Assembly: GCF_016508585.1 (NCBI RefSeq) | Contig: NZ_JADVOP010000008.1 | Location: 1-64,000 of the forward strand | Direction of reading: 5' to 3' | Source of the DNA: Acinetobacter baumannii | GTDB lineage: Bacteria > Pseudomonadota > Gammaproteobacteria > Pseudomonadales > Moraxellaceae | DNA length: 64,000 nucleotides | Shown here: piece by piece, positions 1 to 9,203 of the stretch | How the letters are laid out: each line of letters starts with the position of its first letter | Position numbering within the stretch: the stretch's first letter is position 1 | The notes under the pieces: generated by a model | The model's input: the letters and a program-made list of their open reading frames with translations, nothing else | Told to the model about the DNA's origin: nothing | The model's database searches: none | Program-made: the position numbers and the translations under genes

Positions 1-105
1 GATTGTTGCAATTGCAGCAGTTAAAGTTGTTTTACCATGGTCAACGTGACCAATTGTACCCACGTTTACGTGTGGCTTATTACGTTCAAACTTAGCCTTA
101 GCCAT
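1..105 (-). CDS. tuf: Elongation factor Tu, N-terminal part (truncated by window edge)
   Basis: Only the first 35 codons are present; the gene runs off the left edge. The reading begins [20 protein letters not shown] and continues into the G1 P-loop DHGKTT, which is diagnostic of EF-Tu, the GTPase that delivers aminoacyl-tRNA to the ribosome. The start at 105 is supported by a strong AAGGAAG ribosome binding site nine bases upstream. It is the last gene of the str operon, downstream of fusA. Whether this is tufA or tufB cannot be decided from the fragment, but its position after fusA fits the str-operon copy. Confidence 0.97.
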
Positions 106-126
106 GAGAGCTTCCTTTTTTAACTA

Positions 127-149
127 CTCATGCAGGGTCACTGCATGAG
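127..149 (-). other. Perfect hairpin in the fusA-tuf intercistronic gap
   Basis: Arms of 9 bases at 127-135 and 141-149 are exact reverse complements around a GGTCA loop. On the coding (minus) strand no U-tract follows, so it is not a standard terminator. It sits between fusA and the tuf ribosome binding site and could be an mRNA processing or stability element. That role is inference. Confidence 0.45.
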
Positions 150-198
150 CACTTGGTTTTTAACTATGAATTAGTTTGGGCTTATAGTAATCGAAAGA

Positions 199-2334
199 TT
201 ACTCGTCGTCACCTTTTTTACCGCCAGACTGGAATTTAGAAATGATGCCTTCAGCCACGTTACGTGGAGTTTCAGCATATTTAGCAAATTCCATAGAGTA
301 TGTCGCACGACCTTGAGACATAGAACGCATTTGAGTCGCGTAACCAAACATCTCAGCAAGTGGAACTTCAGCACGAATGGCTTTAGTACCGCCAGGTAAG
401 TCATCCATACCCTGAACCATACCACGACGACGGTTTAAGTCACCCATGATATCGCCCATGTAGTCTTCTGGAGTTTCTACTTCAACTTTCATGATCGGTT
501 CAAGCAAGATCGGATCTGCTTTCATGAAACCATCACGGAATGCGTAAGAACCTGCCATTTTGAACGATAATTCGTCAGAGTCGACATCATGGTAAGAACC
601 GTCAAATAATGTCGCTTTGATACCCACAACAGGGTAACCAGCCAAGACACCATTCTTCATACGTTCTTGAATACCTTTGTCAACTGCACCGAAGAATTCT
701 TTAGGTACAACACCACCAACAACTTCTTCAGCGAATTCGTATTCTTTACCAGCTTCAGGGTCAAGCGGCTCTAAACGTACGTATACGTGACCGAATTTAC
801 CTTTACCACCAGTTTGACGAACGAATTTACCTTCTTGTTCAACAGACTTTTTGATTGTCTCACGGTAAGCAACCATTGGTTTACCAATGTTCGCTTCAAC
901 ACCGAATTCACGTTTCATACGGTCAACGATGATGTCAAGGTGAAGCTCACCCATACCCGCAATAATTGTTTGACCAGATTCTTCGTCTGTGCGAACACGG
1001 AACGATGGATCTTCTTTCGCCAAACGACCTAAAGCAATTGACATTTTTTCTTGGTCAGCTTTAGTTTTTGGCTCAACTGCAAGTGCAATTACCGGCTCAG
1101 GGAATTCCATACGCTCAAGTGTGATGACATTTTTCTCATCACAAAGTGTATCACCTGTAGTTACGTCTTTAAGACCTACACACGCAGCGATATCACCCGC
1201 ACGGATTTCTTCAACGTCTTGACGATCGTTTGCGTGCATTTGCACGATACGACCAATACGTTCACGTTTAGATTTAACTGGGTTATAAACAGAATCACCT
1301 TGTTTAAGAACACCAGAATAAACACGTACGAATGTCAAGTTACCTACGAACTTGTCGTTCATGATTTTGAACGCCAATGCAGAGAATGGAGCTTCGTCAG
1401 ATGCTTCACGAACAGCTTTAGTTTCAGCTTTATCGTCAAGTACACCTTCAATCGCTTTCACTTCTGTAGGTGATGGCAAGAATTCAATTACAGCATCCAA
1501 CATACGTTGAACACCTTTGTTTTTGAACGCTGTACCACAAAGCATTGGTTGAATTTGACAAGCTAATGTTTGAACACGTAGACCTTTAACGATGTCTTCT
1601 TTGTCAAGATCACCATTTTCAAGGTATTTGTCCATTAACTCTTCAGAAGCTTCAGCAGCAGCTTCAACCATGTTTGTACGCCATTCTTCAGCAGTCGCTT
1701 GAAGATCAGCTGGAATATCGCCGTATTCGAACTTCATACCTTGAGAAGCTTCGTCCCAAATGATCGCTTTCATTTCGATCAGGTCGATAACACCTTGGAA
1801 GTTTTCTTCAGCACCGATTGGAACAACGATAGGTACAGGATGTGCACCAAGACGTGTTTTCATTTGTTCAACAACACGGAAGAAGTTTGCACCTGTACGG
1901 TCCATCTTGTTCACGAATGCTAAACGAGGTACTTGGTACTTGTTCGCTTGACGCCATACAGTTTCAGACTGAGGTTGTACACCACCTACAGCACAGTAAA
2001 CCATACAAGCACCATCAAGAACACGCATAGAACGTTCAACTTCGATTGTGAAGTCTACGTGTCCCGGTGTATCGATTACGTTGATACGGTGTTCAGGGAA
2101 CTGTTTACTCATACCTGACCAGAATGTAGTCGTAGCAGCTGAAGTGATTGTAATACCACGTTCTTGCTCTTGTTCCATCCAGTCCATTGTTGCTGCACCA
2201 TCATGTACTTCACCGATTTTGTGAGATACACCTGTGTAGAACAAAATACGTTCTGTAGTCGTGGTTTTACCAGCATCAATGTGCGCAGAAATACCAATGT
2301 TACGATAACGAGAAATTGGGGTTTGACGAGCCAT
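199..2334 (-). CDS. fusA: Elongation factor G
   Basis: Translocation GTPase of 711 residues. The G domain is at the N-terminus with P-loop AHIDAGKT near residues 17-24, switch [10 protein letters not shown] and the NKMD base-recognition motif; the later EF-G domains follow and the length is normal. I placed the start at 2334 ([12 protein letters not shown]) because family members begin there; the frame is open a further 25 codons upstream, but those residues are not EF-G-like. An AGGA ribosome binding site lies about 12 bases before this ATG. It lies between rpsG and tuf in the str operon. Nothing unusual is seen in the sequence. Confidence 0.98.
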   Translation of the reverse strand: MARQTPISRYRNIGISAHIDAGKTTTTERILFYTGVSHKIGEVHDGAATMDWMEQEQERGITITSAATTTFWSGMSKQFPEHRINVIDTPGHVDFTIEVERSMRVLDGACMVYCAVGGVQPQSETVWRQANKYQVPRLAFVNKMDRTGANFFRVVEQMKTRLGAHPVPIVVPIGAEENFQGVIDLIEMKAIIWDEASQGMKFEYGDIPADLQATAEEWRTNMVEAAAEASEELMDKYLENGDLDKEDIVKGLRVQTLACQIQPMLCGTAFKNKGVQRMLDAVIEFLPSPTEVKAIEGVLDDKAETKAVREASDEAPFSALAFKIMNDKFVGNLTFVRVYSGVLKQGDSVYNPVKSKRERIGRIVQMHANDRQDVEEIRAGDIAACVGLKDVTTGDTLCDEKNVITLERMEFPEPVIALAVEPKTKADQEKMSIALGRLAKEDPSFRVRTDEESGQTIIAGMGELHLDIIVDRMKREFGVEANIGKPMVAYRETIKKSVEQEGKFVRQTGGKGKFGHVYVRLEPLDPEAGKEYEFAEEVVGGVVPKEFFGAVDKGIQERMKNGVLAGYPVVGIKATLFDGSYHDVDSDELSFKMAGSYAFRDGFMKADPILLEPIMKVEVETPEDYMGDIMGDLNRRRGMVQGMDDLPGGTKAIRAEVPLAEMFGYATQMRSMSQGRATYSMEFAKYAETPRNVAEGIISKFQSGGKKGDDE

Positions 2335-2521
2335 GATTTCTTGCATTCCTAAATTTTGTTGTTTAAAACAGGACGCACCAATGAAGCATTGATGCGTACG
2401 GATACTCAATACGTAATGGGCAACTTAAATACCCGCAAATCCCCCACTTTGGTAGAGGGCGATGTTAAATCGAGCTGCAATACGCATGAGTATTCTCCTG
2501 ATAAGGGACTGTTTTAGCCGC

Positions 2522-2992
2522 TTAGAAGCGGTAGTGAGAGAAGGCTTTGTTAGCTTCAGCCATACGGTGCACATCTTCACGTTTTTTGATCGCTGCGCCT
2601 TTGCCTTCAGCTGCATCAAGCAACTCACCAGCAAGACGTAACGCCATAGTTTTTTCAGAACGCTTAGCAGCAGCATCTACTAACCAACGCATAGCCAAGG
2701 CAGTACGACGGGATGGGCGTACTTCCATAGGTACTTGATAAGTAGCACCACCAACACGGCGTGCTTTTACTTCGACCATAGGACGAACTTTTTCAAGAGT
2801 AGTCTCAAAAAATTCAACTGGGTCAACTTTGTTTTTTTCTTGAACGCGGTCTAAAGCACCGTAAACGATACTTTCAGCAATAGACTTTTTACCATCTTGC
2901 ATTACGTGGTTCATGAATTTAGCGATTGTTTGGCTACTGAACTTAGGATCCGGAAGGATTTCACGAGCAGCAACTACGCGACGTCTTGGCAT
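2522..2992 (-). CDS. rpsG: 30S ribosomal protein S7
   Basis: 156 residues beginning [18 protein letters not shown], the expected S7 N-terminus, with the [11 protein letters not shown] and [13 protein letters not shown] blocks that contact 16S rRNA. S7 nucleates assembly of the 30S head. It lies between rpsL and fusA. In E. coli S7 represses its own operon by binding the rpsL-rpsG intercistronic RNA; the 178-base gap here is long enough for a similar element, but I did not identify the conserved structure. Confidence 0.98.
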   Translation of the reverse strand: MPRRRVVAAREILPDPKFSSQTIAKFMNHVMQDGKKSIAESIVYGALDRVQEKNKVDPVEFFETTLEKVRPMVEVKARRVGGATYQVPMEVRPSRRTALAMRWLVDAAAKRSEKTMALRLAGELLDAAEGKGAAIKKREDVHRMAEANKAFSHYRF

Positions 2993-3170
2993 TTTAATCT
3001 ACCTATAAATATGACACTTCAGGTTTATCCAGCATGAGCACAAAGTGTCATGTGCTATTCGCTGGCCTTACTACACGTCGCTTGAATTTCACAAAATTAA
3101 TGCAGAAATCAGACAAGCGAGACGATAAAGGATTGCGGTTCTATCTGCTTAAGAAGCTAATCTCGAAAGA

Positions 3171-3545
3171 TTATTTCTTAGGACGTTTAGCACCGTATTT
3201 TGAACGAGACTGGTTACGATCTTTAACACCAGCACAGTCCAAAGAACCACGAACGGTATGGTAACGTACACCCGGTAAGTCTTTAACACGACCACCACGG
3301 ATAAGAACAACACTGTGCTCTTGCAGGTTATGACCTTCACCACCGATATAGCTAGAAACTTCGAAACCTGAAGTTAAGCGAACACGGCAAACTTTACGCA
3401 TTGCTGAGTTAGGTTTTTTAGGTGTAGTTGTATAAACACGTGTACAAACACCACGACGTTGTGGACAAGCCTTCAACGCAGGAACTTTTGATTTTTCAAC
3501 CAAAGTTGTACGACCCTTACGGATCAACTGATTTGTTGTTGCCAT
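3171..3545 (-). CDS. rpsL: 30S ribosomal protein S12
   Basis: 124 residues, first gene of the str operon. The decoding-site loop [15 protein letters not shown] (Lys43/Lys44 counting Met) and the [17 protein letters not shown] loop (Lys88) are both wild type, so no classical streptomycin-resistance substitution is present. Asp89 in the same loop is the residue methylthiolated in many bacteria. The ATG at 3545 follows a GGGAG ribosome binding site. A promoter and a leader hairpin are visible upstream. Confidence 0.98.
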
Positions 3546-3565
3546 ATGGCAATTCTCCCGTTAAT

Positions 3566-3597
3566 AAAAAGCCTCAAAAAATTACCACTTTTTGAGG
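3566..3597 (-). promoter_or_regulatory. Hairpin with U-tract in the rpsL leader
   Basis: On the minus strand two 9-base arms (3589-3597 and 3572-3580) form a CCTCAAAAA-type stem followed by five U residues, about 20 bases before the rpsL ATG. It looks like a rho-independent terminator. Because the predicted transcription start lies at about 3598, it would occupy the extreme 5' end of the mRNA, where termination is unlikely, so a 5' stabilising or translational role is also possible. Confidence 0.5.
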
Positions 3598-3604
3598 GCA
3601 TGCA

Positions 3605-3633
3605 ATTGTAAGCCAAGATGTAAAAATGGTCAA
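3605..3633 (-). promoter_or_regulatory. Predicted sigma-70 promoter of the str operon
   Basis: Reading the minus strand, a -35 hexamer TTGACC (3633-3628) is followed by exactly 17 bases and a -10 hexamer TACAAT (3610-3605). This is near consensus and puts the start point at about 3598, roughly 50 bases before rpsL. The -35 box lies inside a long inverted repeat (3625-3663). Confidence 0.7.
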
Positions 3634-3663
3634 TATTCAACGTACTGTCAAATATTGACCATT
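3625..3663. repeat. 13-bp perfect inverted repeat overlapping the str promoter
   Basis: AATGGTCAATATT at 3625-3637 is mirrored exactly by AATATTGACCATT at 3651-3663, with a 13-base spacer. On the minus strand the second arm runs into a TTTT tract, so it can act as the terminator of the upstream EcsC-family gene (stop at 3693). Because it contains the -35 box of the rpsL promoter, it could equally be an operator. Both readings are inference. Confidence 0.6.
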
Positions 3664-3692
3664 TCGAACTTTGCCGATAAAACCAAGCAAAC

Positions 3693-5159
3693 TTAATTCA
3701 GCTTATTTTCTGATTTCTTATCAGTAGCTTCTAGGTTTTTTTCAGTGCTTTTTACCGTATTTTCAGCGCTGACTTTCGGTTTCGCAGGCGTACGCTTTTT
3801 TGTTACAGTTTTTGCTGCTGTGGTGGTCTTTACCGCAGGAATTGAGGTTGATGTTGCTGGTTTCTTCTGTACATTGCGGCGAGGTTTTGCTTGGATCGAT
3901 TTTTCATCCGATTGTACAGATGCGTTCTTTTCAATATGCGTCTCAGCTAATTTCTGAATTCCCTGCTCAACTTTTTCGACAGGATTTGAAACAACATCCT
4001 TCTCACTGGATTTTTCTTTCACTTCAACTTGAGTAATCGTTTTGTTTTCAATTTGTGCATCAGATTTCTGTGGATCAGTCTTTTGCGAGGAGTCCGCTAG
4101 AAGCAATGGATTGGCATGAGACAACAATTGAGTAAACTGCTCATAAGCCTCTAGAGTATCGATTGTCTGATCAGGATGCTGAAGTAAATATTGACGTGCT
4201 CCCGAAAAAACAATTTGAGCTTGCTCTGTGGCATCATCCACCAGTTTCCAGCTATATACAGCGCTGATTCCCATCGTGGCCAAAGGTGTTAAACGCGTCA
4301 AAAGATTAAACTGAGGAAGATGATTCATCCAAGATAATTTGAATGAACCATCTTCATTGGCAATCCATTTTTTGAGCAGCTCTGCATCATTTGCTGAACC
4401 TAGTAATTGCTGAAGTTGATTGACATTATGAGTTTGCAAAACACCTGCAAATGTTCGAATCGCCGCAATCAATGCCTGCTTTTCAGCGACAGTCCCCAAA
4501 TCAATCTGTTTAAAAATATATTCCACTACTGCATGATCTTTCGCCTGCAACTCAAAACCATATGCCCGACCCGTATGGTAAACACTGCGGAGTGCCAGAG
4601 CCAGGGAAGCAGGAATATCAATAAGCGTACCCACGCCTCCAACCGCACCCGTCAATGTACCTTGAATTGCGGCAATAATTTTATTTTGATTGGCTAATGC
4701 AGTACTGATCCGTCGTGAACGATCAGTATCTTGACTGAGTTCTGCCAGATTTTTTGCACCAACCTCTTTTAATACAGACTCGACAGAAGTCAACTCAGAG
4801 ACGAAATCATTGAGTTTATCAAAAAGAAAGTCGGATAATTTATCGTTCAAGTCCGGTGAGATAAATGAAGCAACATGATTAATTTTTTTTGAATGCTTTC
4901 CTAAAAGTTTGCCAGTTACGTTGGGCAAATGCTCACGCATCATTTGCTGAGGGTTTTCATATTTTTTACGCTCAAAAGCGTTTTTTTCTTGCGCTGTACC
5001 TTGAACAACTGAGTCTGCTTGAGGGCTATGTGTAAGCTTGCTGACTGTTCCTGGCGCGACATGCTGAAGCACATTTAAACCCGTTTCACTGAGTTTTTTT
5101 GCTACACCAAAAGCATTTGAAATAAGTCCGCTTGAATGTTTTTTATTGGAATTTACCAT
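3693..5159 (-). CDS. EcsC-family protein with a long Lys/Pro/Ala-rich tail
   Basis: About 488 residues. The middle part (roughly 150-330) has the EcsC-family pattern: a small-residue hydrophobic stretch TGAVGGVGTLIDIPASLALA followed by RSVYHTGRAYGFEL. No signal peptide is seen. From about residue 370 to the end the protein becomes low-complexity, with many Lys, Thr, Ala, Pro and Val residues, like histone-H1- or AlgP-type tails. I chose ATG 5159 because GAGG lies six bases before it, whereas it touches the ATG at 5165. The gene is divergent from the AAA+ cluster. EcsC proteins have no settled biochemical function, so none is assigned. Confidence 0.75.
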   Translation of the reverse strand: MVNSNKKHSSGLISNAFGVAKKLSETGLNVLQHVAPGTVSKLTHSPQADSVVQGTAQEKNAFERKKYENPQQMMREHLPNVTGKLLGKHSKKINHVASFISPDLNDKLSDFLFDKLNDFVSELTSVESVLKEVGAKNLAELSQDTDRSRRISTALANQNKIIAAIQGTLTGAVGGVGTLIDIPASLALALRSVYHTGRAYGFELQAKDHAVVEYIFKQIDLGTVAEKQALIAAIRTFAGVLQTHNVNQLQQLLGSANDAELLKKWIANEDGSFKLSWMNHLPQFNLLTRLTPLATMGISAVYSWKLVDDATEQAQIVFSGARQYLLQHPDQTIDTLEAYEQFTQLLSHANPLLLADSSQKTDPQKSDAQIENKTITQVEVKEKSSEKDVVSNPVEKVEQGIQKLAETHIEKNASVQSDEKSIQAKPRRNVQKKPATSTSIPAVKTTTAAKTVTKKRTPAKPKVSAENTVKSTEKNLEATDKKSENKLN

Positions 5160-5499
5160 CTGCATCCTCTGTAACTATGTTTATATTAAATATTAAGACA
5201 TGTACCCTGAGTCTGCTGACGACTCACCTAAGATGAAATCAGCAACAGCCCCATACATTAATGTACCGAATCATTCACCAATACAATCACTATTTCATAA
5301 AATTTCAGTACAGATCAGTATACGATACAATTATAAACAATCTGAACGCCACCCAATGGCGATAAAATGAATTTATTTCAGGATAAACCATAAGATTAAC
5401 AAATAGATGTCATAATTTGTCGCGAACAACAATTGTACGGGTGGTGATCTTGGCTTTTGCCAGTTATGATAGTTTTATTCTTTCAAATATATTTACTCA
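5160..5499. other. Intergenic region between the divergent EcsC gene and the AAA+ cluster
   Basis: This 340-base AT-rich stretch must contain the promoters for two divergent units. I see no convincing consensus -35/-10 pair with correct spacing, no RNA gene and no coding potential on either strand. A TATGAT hexamer near 5466 is a possible -10 for the plus-strand cluster, without a good -35. Confidence 0.4.
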
Positions 5500-6597
5500 A
5501 TGATTATGAAACAGAATTTACAGAATCAAATTAAATACAGTTCAGAACAAAAATATCAAGCAGAACTAGAACGTTTGAAAGAACAGGATCAGCATAGAAA
5601 ACCAGCAGGCTGGCAACTTTCAGCTTATGCGGTTCGTTCATTTATTTTAGGTGATCACAAACTTGATATTCAGAAGAAGTTTTATGGTGACGATGCGCTT
5701 GTTGACCGTGCCCTAGTAACGTTGATGGGAAATCAAGGGCTGATGTTGGTTGGTGAACCGGGTACGGCTAAATCCATGCTTTCAGAACTGTTCAGTGCAG
5801 CGATCTCTGGAAACTCTCATCTCACCATACAAGGAACTGCGGGTACAACCGAAGACCACATTAAATACTCATGGAACTATGCCCTGCTGTTGTCAGAAGG
5901 TCCTACTGAAAAATCACTGATTCCATCCCCCTTATTCCACGCCATGAAAAATGGTCAAATTGTACGATTTGAAGAAATCACCCGTTGCCCGCCTGAAATT
6001 CAGGACGTTTTGGTGTCGTTACTTTCAGAAAAACAAATGATGATTCCAGAAATGGGACAAGATTTTAACCTAGCGGCGACTCAGGGTTTTAATATCATTG
6101 CCACAGCCAACTTACGTGACCGTGGTGTGCATGAGATGTCTGCCGCATTGAAGCGACGTTTTAATTTTGAAACAGTCAAAGCGATCCGTGATCGAAAGTT
6201 TGAGATTGAATTGGTTGGATTACAACTGAAACAGCAGCTTGCAGAGCTTTACCAAGAGATTCAGATTCGCCCACAAATCATTGAGCTGTTGGTCACTATT
6301 TTCAATGAATTAAGAACTGGGCAAAGTCTACAAGGGGCAACATTAAAAACACCTGACGCGGTCATGTCTACAGCCGAAGCAGTAAATATTGCCCATGCTG
6401 CTGGACTTCAAGCCCTCTATCTGAGTGATGGCATCCTAAAGGCAGAACATATCGCACAACAGTTGGTTGGTGTTGTATTTAAGGATAATCCAGATGATGC
6501 CAAACGTCTGCGTTATTATCTAGACACGGTAGTCAAAGAACGTGCACGTAAAGACGATGATTGGAAAAGTTTTTATGAAGCCAGTCGAGAGTTTTAA
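5500..6597 (+). CDS. MoxR-type AAA+ ATPase (YehL-like)
   Basis: 365 residues. Walker A is GEPGTAKS at 85-92, Walker B ends in RFEEI near 156-160, sensor 1 is the Asn in ATANLRDRG near 204, and an RRFNFE segment follows where an arginine finger is expected. This is the MoxR/RavA-like AAA+ class that acts with VWA-domain partners as a chaperone-like motor. The next gene starts two bases after its stop, and the VWA and SWIM genes follow with overlaps, so this is the first gene of a co-transcribed set. No good ribosome binding site is seen; ATG 5506 is an alternative start. The substrate is unknown. Confidence 0.85.
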   Translation: MIMKQNLQNQIKYSSEQKYQAELERLKEQDQHRKPAGWQLSAYAVRSFILGDHKLDIQKKFYGDDALVDRALVTLMGNQGLMLVGEPGTAKSMLSELFSAAISGNSHLTIQGTAGTTEDHIKYSWNYALLLSEGPTEKSLIPSPLFHAMKNGQIVRFEEITRCPPEIQDVLVSLLSEKQMMIPEMGQDFNLAATQGFNIIATANLRDRGVHEMSAALKRRFNFETVKAIRDRKFEIELVGLQLKQQLAELYQEIQIRPQIIELLVTIFNELRTGQSLQGATLKTPDAVMSTAEAVNIAHAAGLQALYLSDGILKAEHIAQQLVGVVFKDNPDDAKRLRYYLDTVVKERARKDDDWKSFYEASREF

Positions 6598-6599
6598 TC

Positions 6600-9203
6600 A
6601 TGCAATCACTGGACCCAAACACAGTCATTGATGAAATGCCCTCACGATTAAAACAAGCATTTCACCTAAAACAACAATTAGCACAGCAAAATGTGTTCTT
6701 TGCACCTATTCGCCATCATAGTCCAGCCTGTGCTTTTGCTTTGAAACAATACATCAATGAAATTAAACCCACGCATATATTGATTGAAGCACCCGGCAGT
6801 TTTGAGTTTTTAATCCAAAGCTTACAAGACCAAGCTACCGAACCACCAATTGCGATCTTTGCACAAGCACAATTTCACAATACGGTAACCCCATCTCGTT
6901 TGAAAGAGGATGAAACAGATCAAGCCAATCGATCTCAACCTGAGATTTTTTCTGCCTATTTTCCTTTTTGTGAATATTCACCAGAATGGGTGGCGATTCA
7001 GGAGGCAAAACAACAACATGCAGAGGTTAAGTTTATTGACTTGGATTGGGCTGAACAAAGCATTTTAAAAAGTCAGCAAAAGAATGTTGACTGGCAACAA
7101 AAAAGTTTGATGTCTGAACGTTATTTTGCACATAGTCAATATATTCAAAAACTGGCTGAAAGCATGCATTGTCGAAACCATGACGAGCTGTGGGATCATT
7201 TATTTGAATTGCAAAGCGCCAGTCAACTACAACAAGCACAACAGTTTTTTGATGATGTGTTTGTGTGGTGCTCATTGGCACGACTGGACTACGAACGAGA
7301 GGTTCTATTACAAGAAGCCTCCTTACACCGTGAAGACGTCATGTGGAATTGTATCCAAAAGGCGATGAATCCAAAACACAAAGTTTTAGTGGTGACGGGC
7401 GGGTTCCATAGTATTGCCTTAATTGAAAATTTGAGTGACAGCGCTCAGGCTGAACGTTTTATTGTTCAAGCTTCAACCCAAAAGTGGCAAGAACAAGCAT
7501 GGCTGATTCGCTATAGTTTTGATCGTCTCGATGCGCTGAATGGTTACGCTTCAGGAATGCCCTCACCTGCCTATTATCAACAACACTGGCAACATTTAAA
7601 TACGCAGAACGCTCCATCACAGACAGACCCACAACAACATTTTTTTCAGTACCTAAATGAGTTGTGCCATTTTTTAAATCAACAGAATGCACTTGATGTC
7701 ACCCCCTATATCGCACTTAAAAATACCGCGGAAATCGCATGGCAATTGGCGGTACTGCGTGGGCACAATCAACCCAGCCGTTATGATTTACTCGATGCAT
7801 TACAGTCTGCACTGATCAAAGGTGAAATGGATGACGGACAACAACATCTATTTACCCATATTTTTCAGTTTTTAGGTGGACAGCGACTTGGCAAAGTTGC
7901 GCAGAATCAACATAGCCCAGCTTTACTTCAAAATACCTATCAACAAATTAAGGCTTACCGCTTTAATATCAATGACACCATTTTACGTCATCGAAAACTG
8001 GATATTTATCGTAAGCCACTGCATCAAGAAATCAGCCAATATCTGCATTTATTGGCGTTTGTCGACTGTCATTTTGCGCAACGTATTTCAGGACCTGATT
8101 TTGTGCAAGGCGCAAGCTTGGATCTTCTATTCGAGGAATGGCGTTATGCTTGGACACCTAGTGTTGAAGCACGCTTGATTGAACTGGCTGAAATGGGCAA
8201 TCAGCTTGAACAGATTGCATTGATTAAAATGCTCAAGTTGCAGCAAGAAAATGAGCAACAGGGTATGGGGCAATCCGCATTTGAAACTGCCAAATTGCTG
8301 GCTCTCGCCTGCCGTTTGGGATTAAAGCAGCATTTGAAACTGTTGAATCAGCAACTCGATGGATATCTTGAAAGCGATCAAAACTTGGCTTCAGTGATTG
8401 GTGCAGCACAACAACTCTATTATTTGTGGCATGGTCGCAGTCTGCTCAACCTCCCCGAACAGATGCTATTGAAAAGTTTAAGTTTTGCTGTCTATCAAGC
8501 CTGTTTTTTACTTGATCAACTTTATGATACACATGAAGAAAAAATTGAACAAAACCTGAAAAGTCTGAAAACCTTACATCAACTGATTTTAAACATCCGA
8601 CAACAGAAGATGCAGCTTGAACATCATGCATTTAAGACTCAAACCTTCGATTTATTGAGTTTGATGTATGAACAGATTGATCCAACAAAACTGGATGAAT
8701 TCCATCTTAACGCGCTGAAAGGTGCGCTGCATACCTTACAATTTTTAGATCATCAGATTGAGCAACAACAGCTGCGGCAATACTTACAACTGGCTTTTGC
8801 TGTAGGCAGCTCTCCAGAAGACTCGGTGCAGTATTTACATGGCATGTTTTTTATTGCACCTGAGATCTTTGTACAATCAAAAGTAGCAATTGATGCATTG
8901 CATCAATTGGTCAGTCATTGGACTGAAGAAACCTTTATTCAGATTCTACCTGATTTACGTTATATCTTTAGTCAGCTCACGCCTAAGCAAAGTACTCAGG
9001 TGTCTAGATTTATCGCTCAAACCACAGGGCTTGGCAATGACACCATTCTGGATCAGGTGTTGAGTCATATTAGTGAACAGGATGTTTTACAAGGCGTTCA
9101 ACTAAACCAACAACTTCAGAAAATATTTACATATGACCATTTAGAGCACTGGGCAACCCCCTCAAAACAACACTCGTCTAAACAGCAGGGAGCAAACTCA
9201 TGA
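6600..9203 (+). CDS. DUF5682-family protein (YehM-like)
   Basis: 867 residues, cytosolic by appearance (no signal peptide or membrane segment). The N-terminus carries the family signature FAPIRHHSPAC at about 34-44, followed by ILIEAPGSFEFL and, near residue 265, KVLVVTGGFHS. Conserved His and Glu residues in these blocks suggest a metal-dependent or hydrolase-like fold, but no catalytic activity has been shown that I know of. The C-terminal two thirds are Gln/Leu-rich helices. It starts two bases after the AAA+ gene and its last four bases overlap the VWA gene (ATGA), which implies translational coupling. It is longer than E. coli YehM. Confidence 0.75.
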   Translation: MQSLDPNTVIDEMPSRLKQAFHLKQQLAQQNVFFAPIRHHSPACAFALKQYINEIKPTHILIEAPGSFEFLIQSLQDQATEPPIAIFAQAQFHNTVTPSRLKEDETDQANRSQPEIFSAYFPFCEYSPEWVAIQEAKQQHAEVKFIDLDWAEQSILKSQQKNVDWQQKSLMSERYFAHSQYIQKLAESMHCRNHDELWDHLFELQSASQLQQAQQFFDDVFVWCSLARLDYEREVLLQEASLHREDVMWNCIQKAMNPKHKVLVVTGGFHSIALIENLSDSAQAERFIVQASTQKWQEQAWLIRYSFDRLDALNGYASGMPSPAYYQQHWQHLNTQNAPSQTDPQQHFFQYLNELCHFLNQQNALDVTPYIALKNTAEIAWQLAVLRGHNQPSRYDLLDALQSALIKGEMDDGQQHLFTHIFQFLGGQRLGKVAQNQHSPALLQNTYQQIKAYRFNINDTILRHRKLDIYRKPLHQEISQYLHLLAFVDCHFAQRISGPDFVQGASLDLLFEEWRYAWTPSVEARLIELAEMGNQLEQIALIKMLKLQQENEQQGMGQSAFETAKLLALACRLGLKQHLKLLNQQLDGYLESDQNLASVIGAAQQLYYLWHGRSLLNLPEQMLLKSLSFAVYQACFLLDQLYDTHEEKIEQNLKSLKTLHQLILNIRQQKMQLEHHAFKTQTFDLLSLMYEQIDPTKLDEFHLNALKGALHTLQFLDHQIEQQQLRQYLQLAFAVGSSPEDSVQYLHGMFFIAPEIFVQSKVAIDALHQLVSHWTEETFIQILPDLRYIFSQLTPKQSTQVSRFIAQTTGLGNDTILDQVLSHISEQDVLQGVQLNQQLQKIFTYDHLEHWATPSKQHSSKQQGANS

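Noticed and set aside
3034..3264. Plus-strand frame across the rpsL 3' end
   Set aside because: Antisense to rpsL and its intergenic gap, with no family match.
3401..3430. Streptomycin-resistance change in rpsL
   Set aside because: Lys43/Lys44 and Lys88 are wild type.
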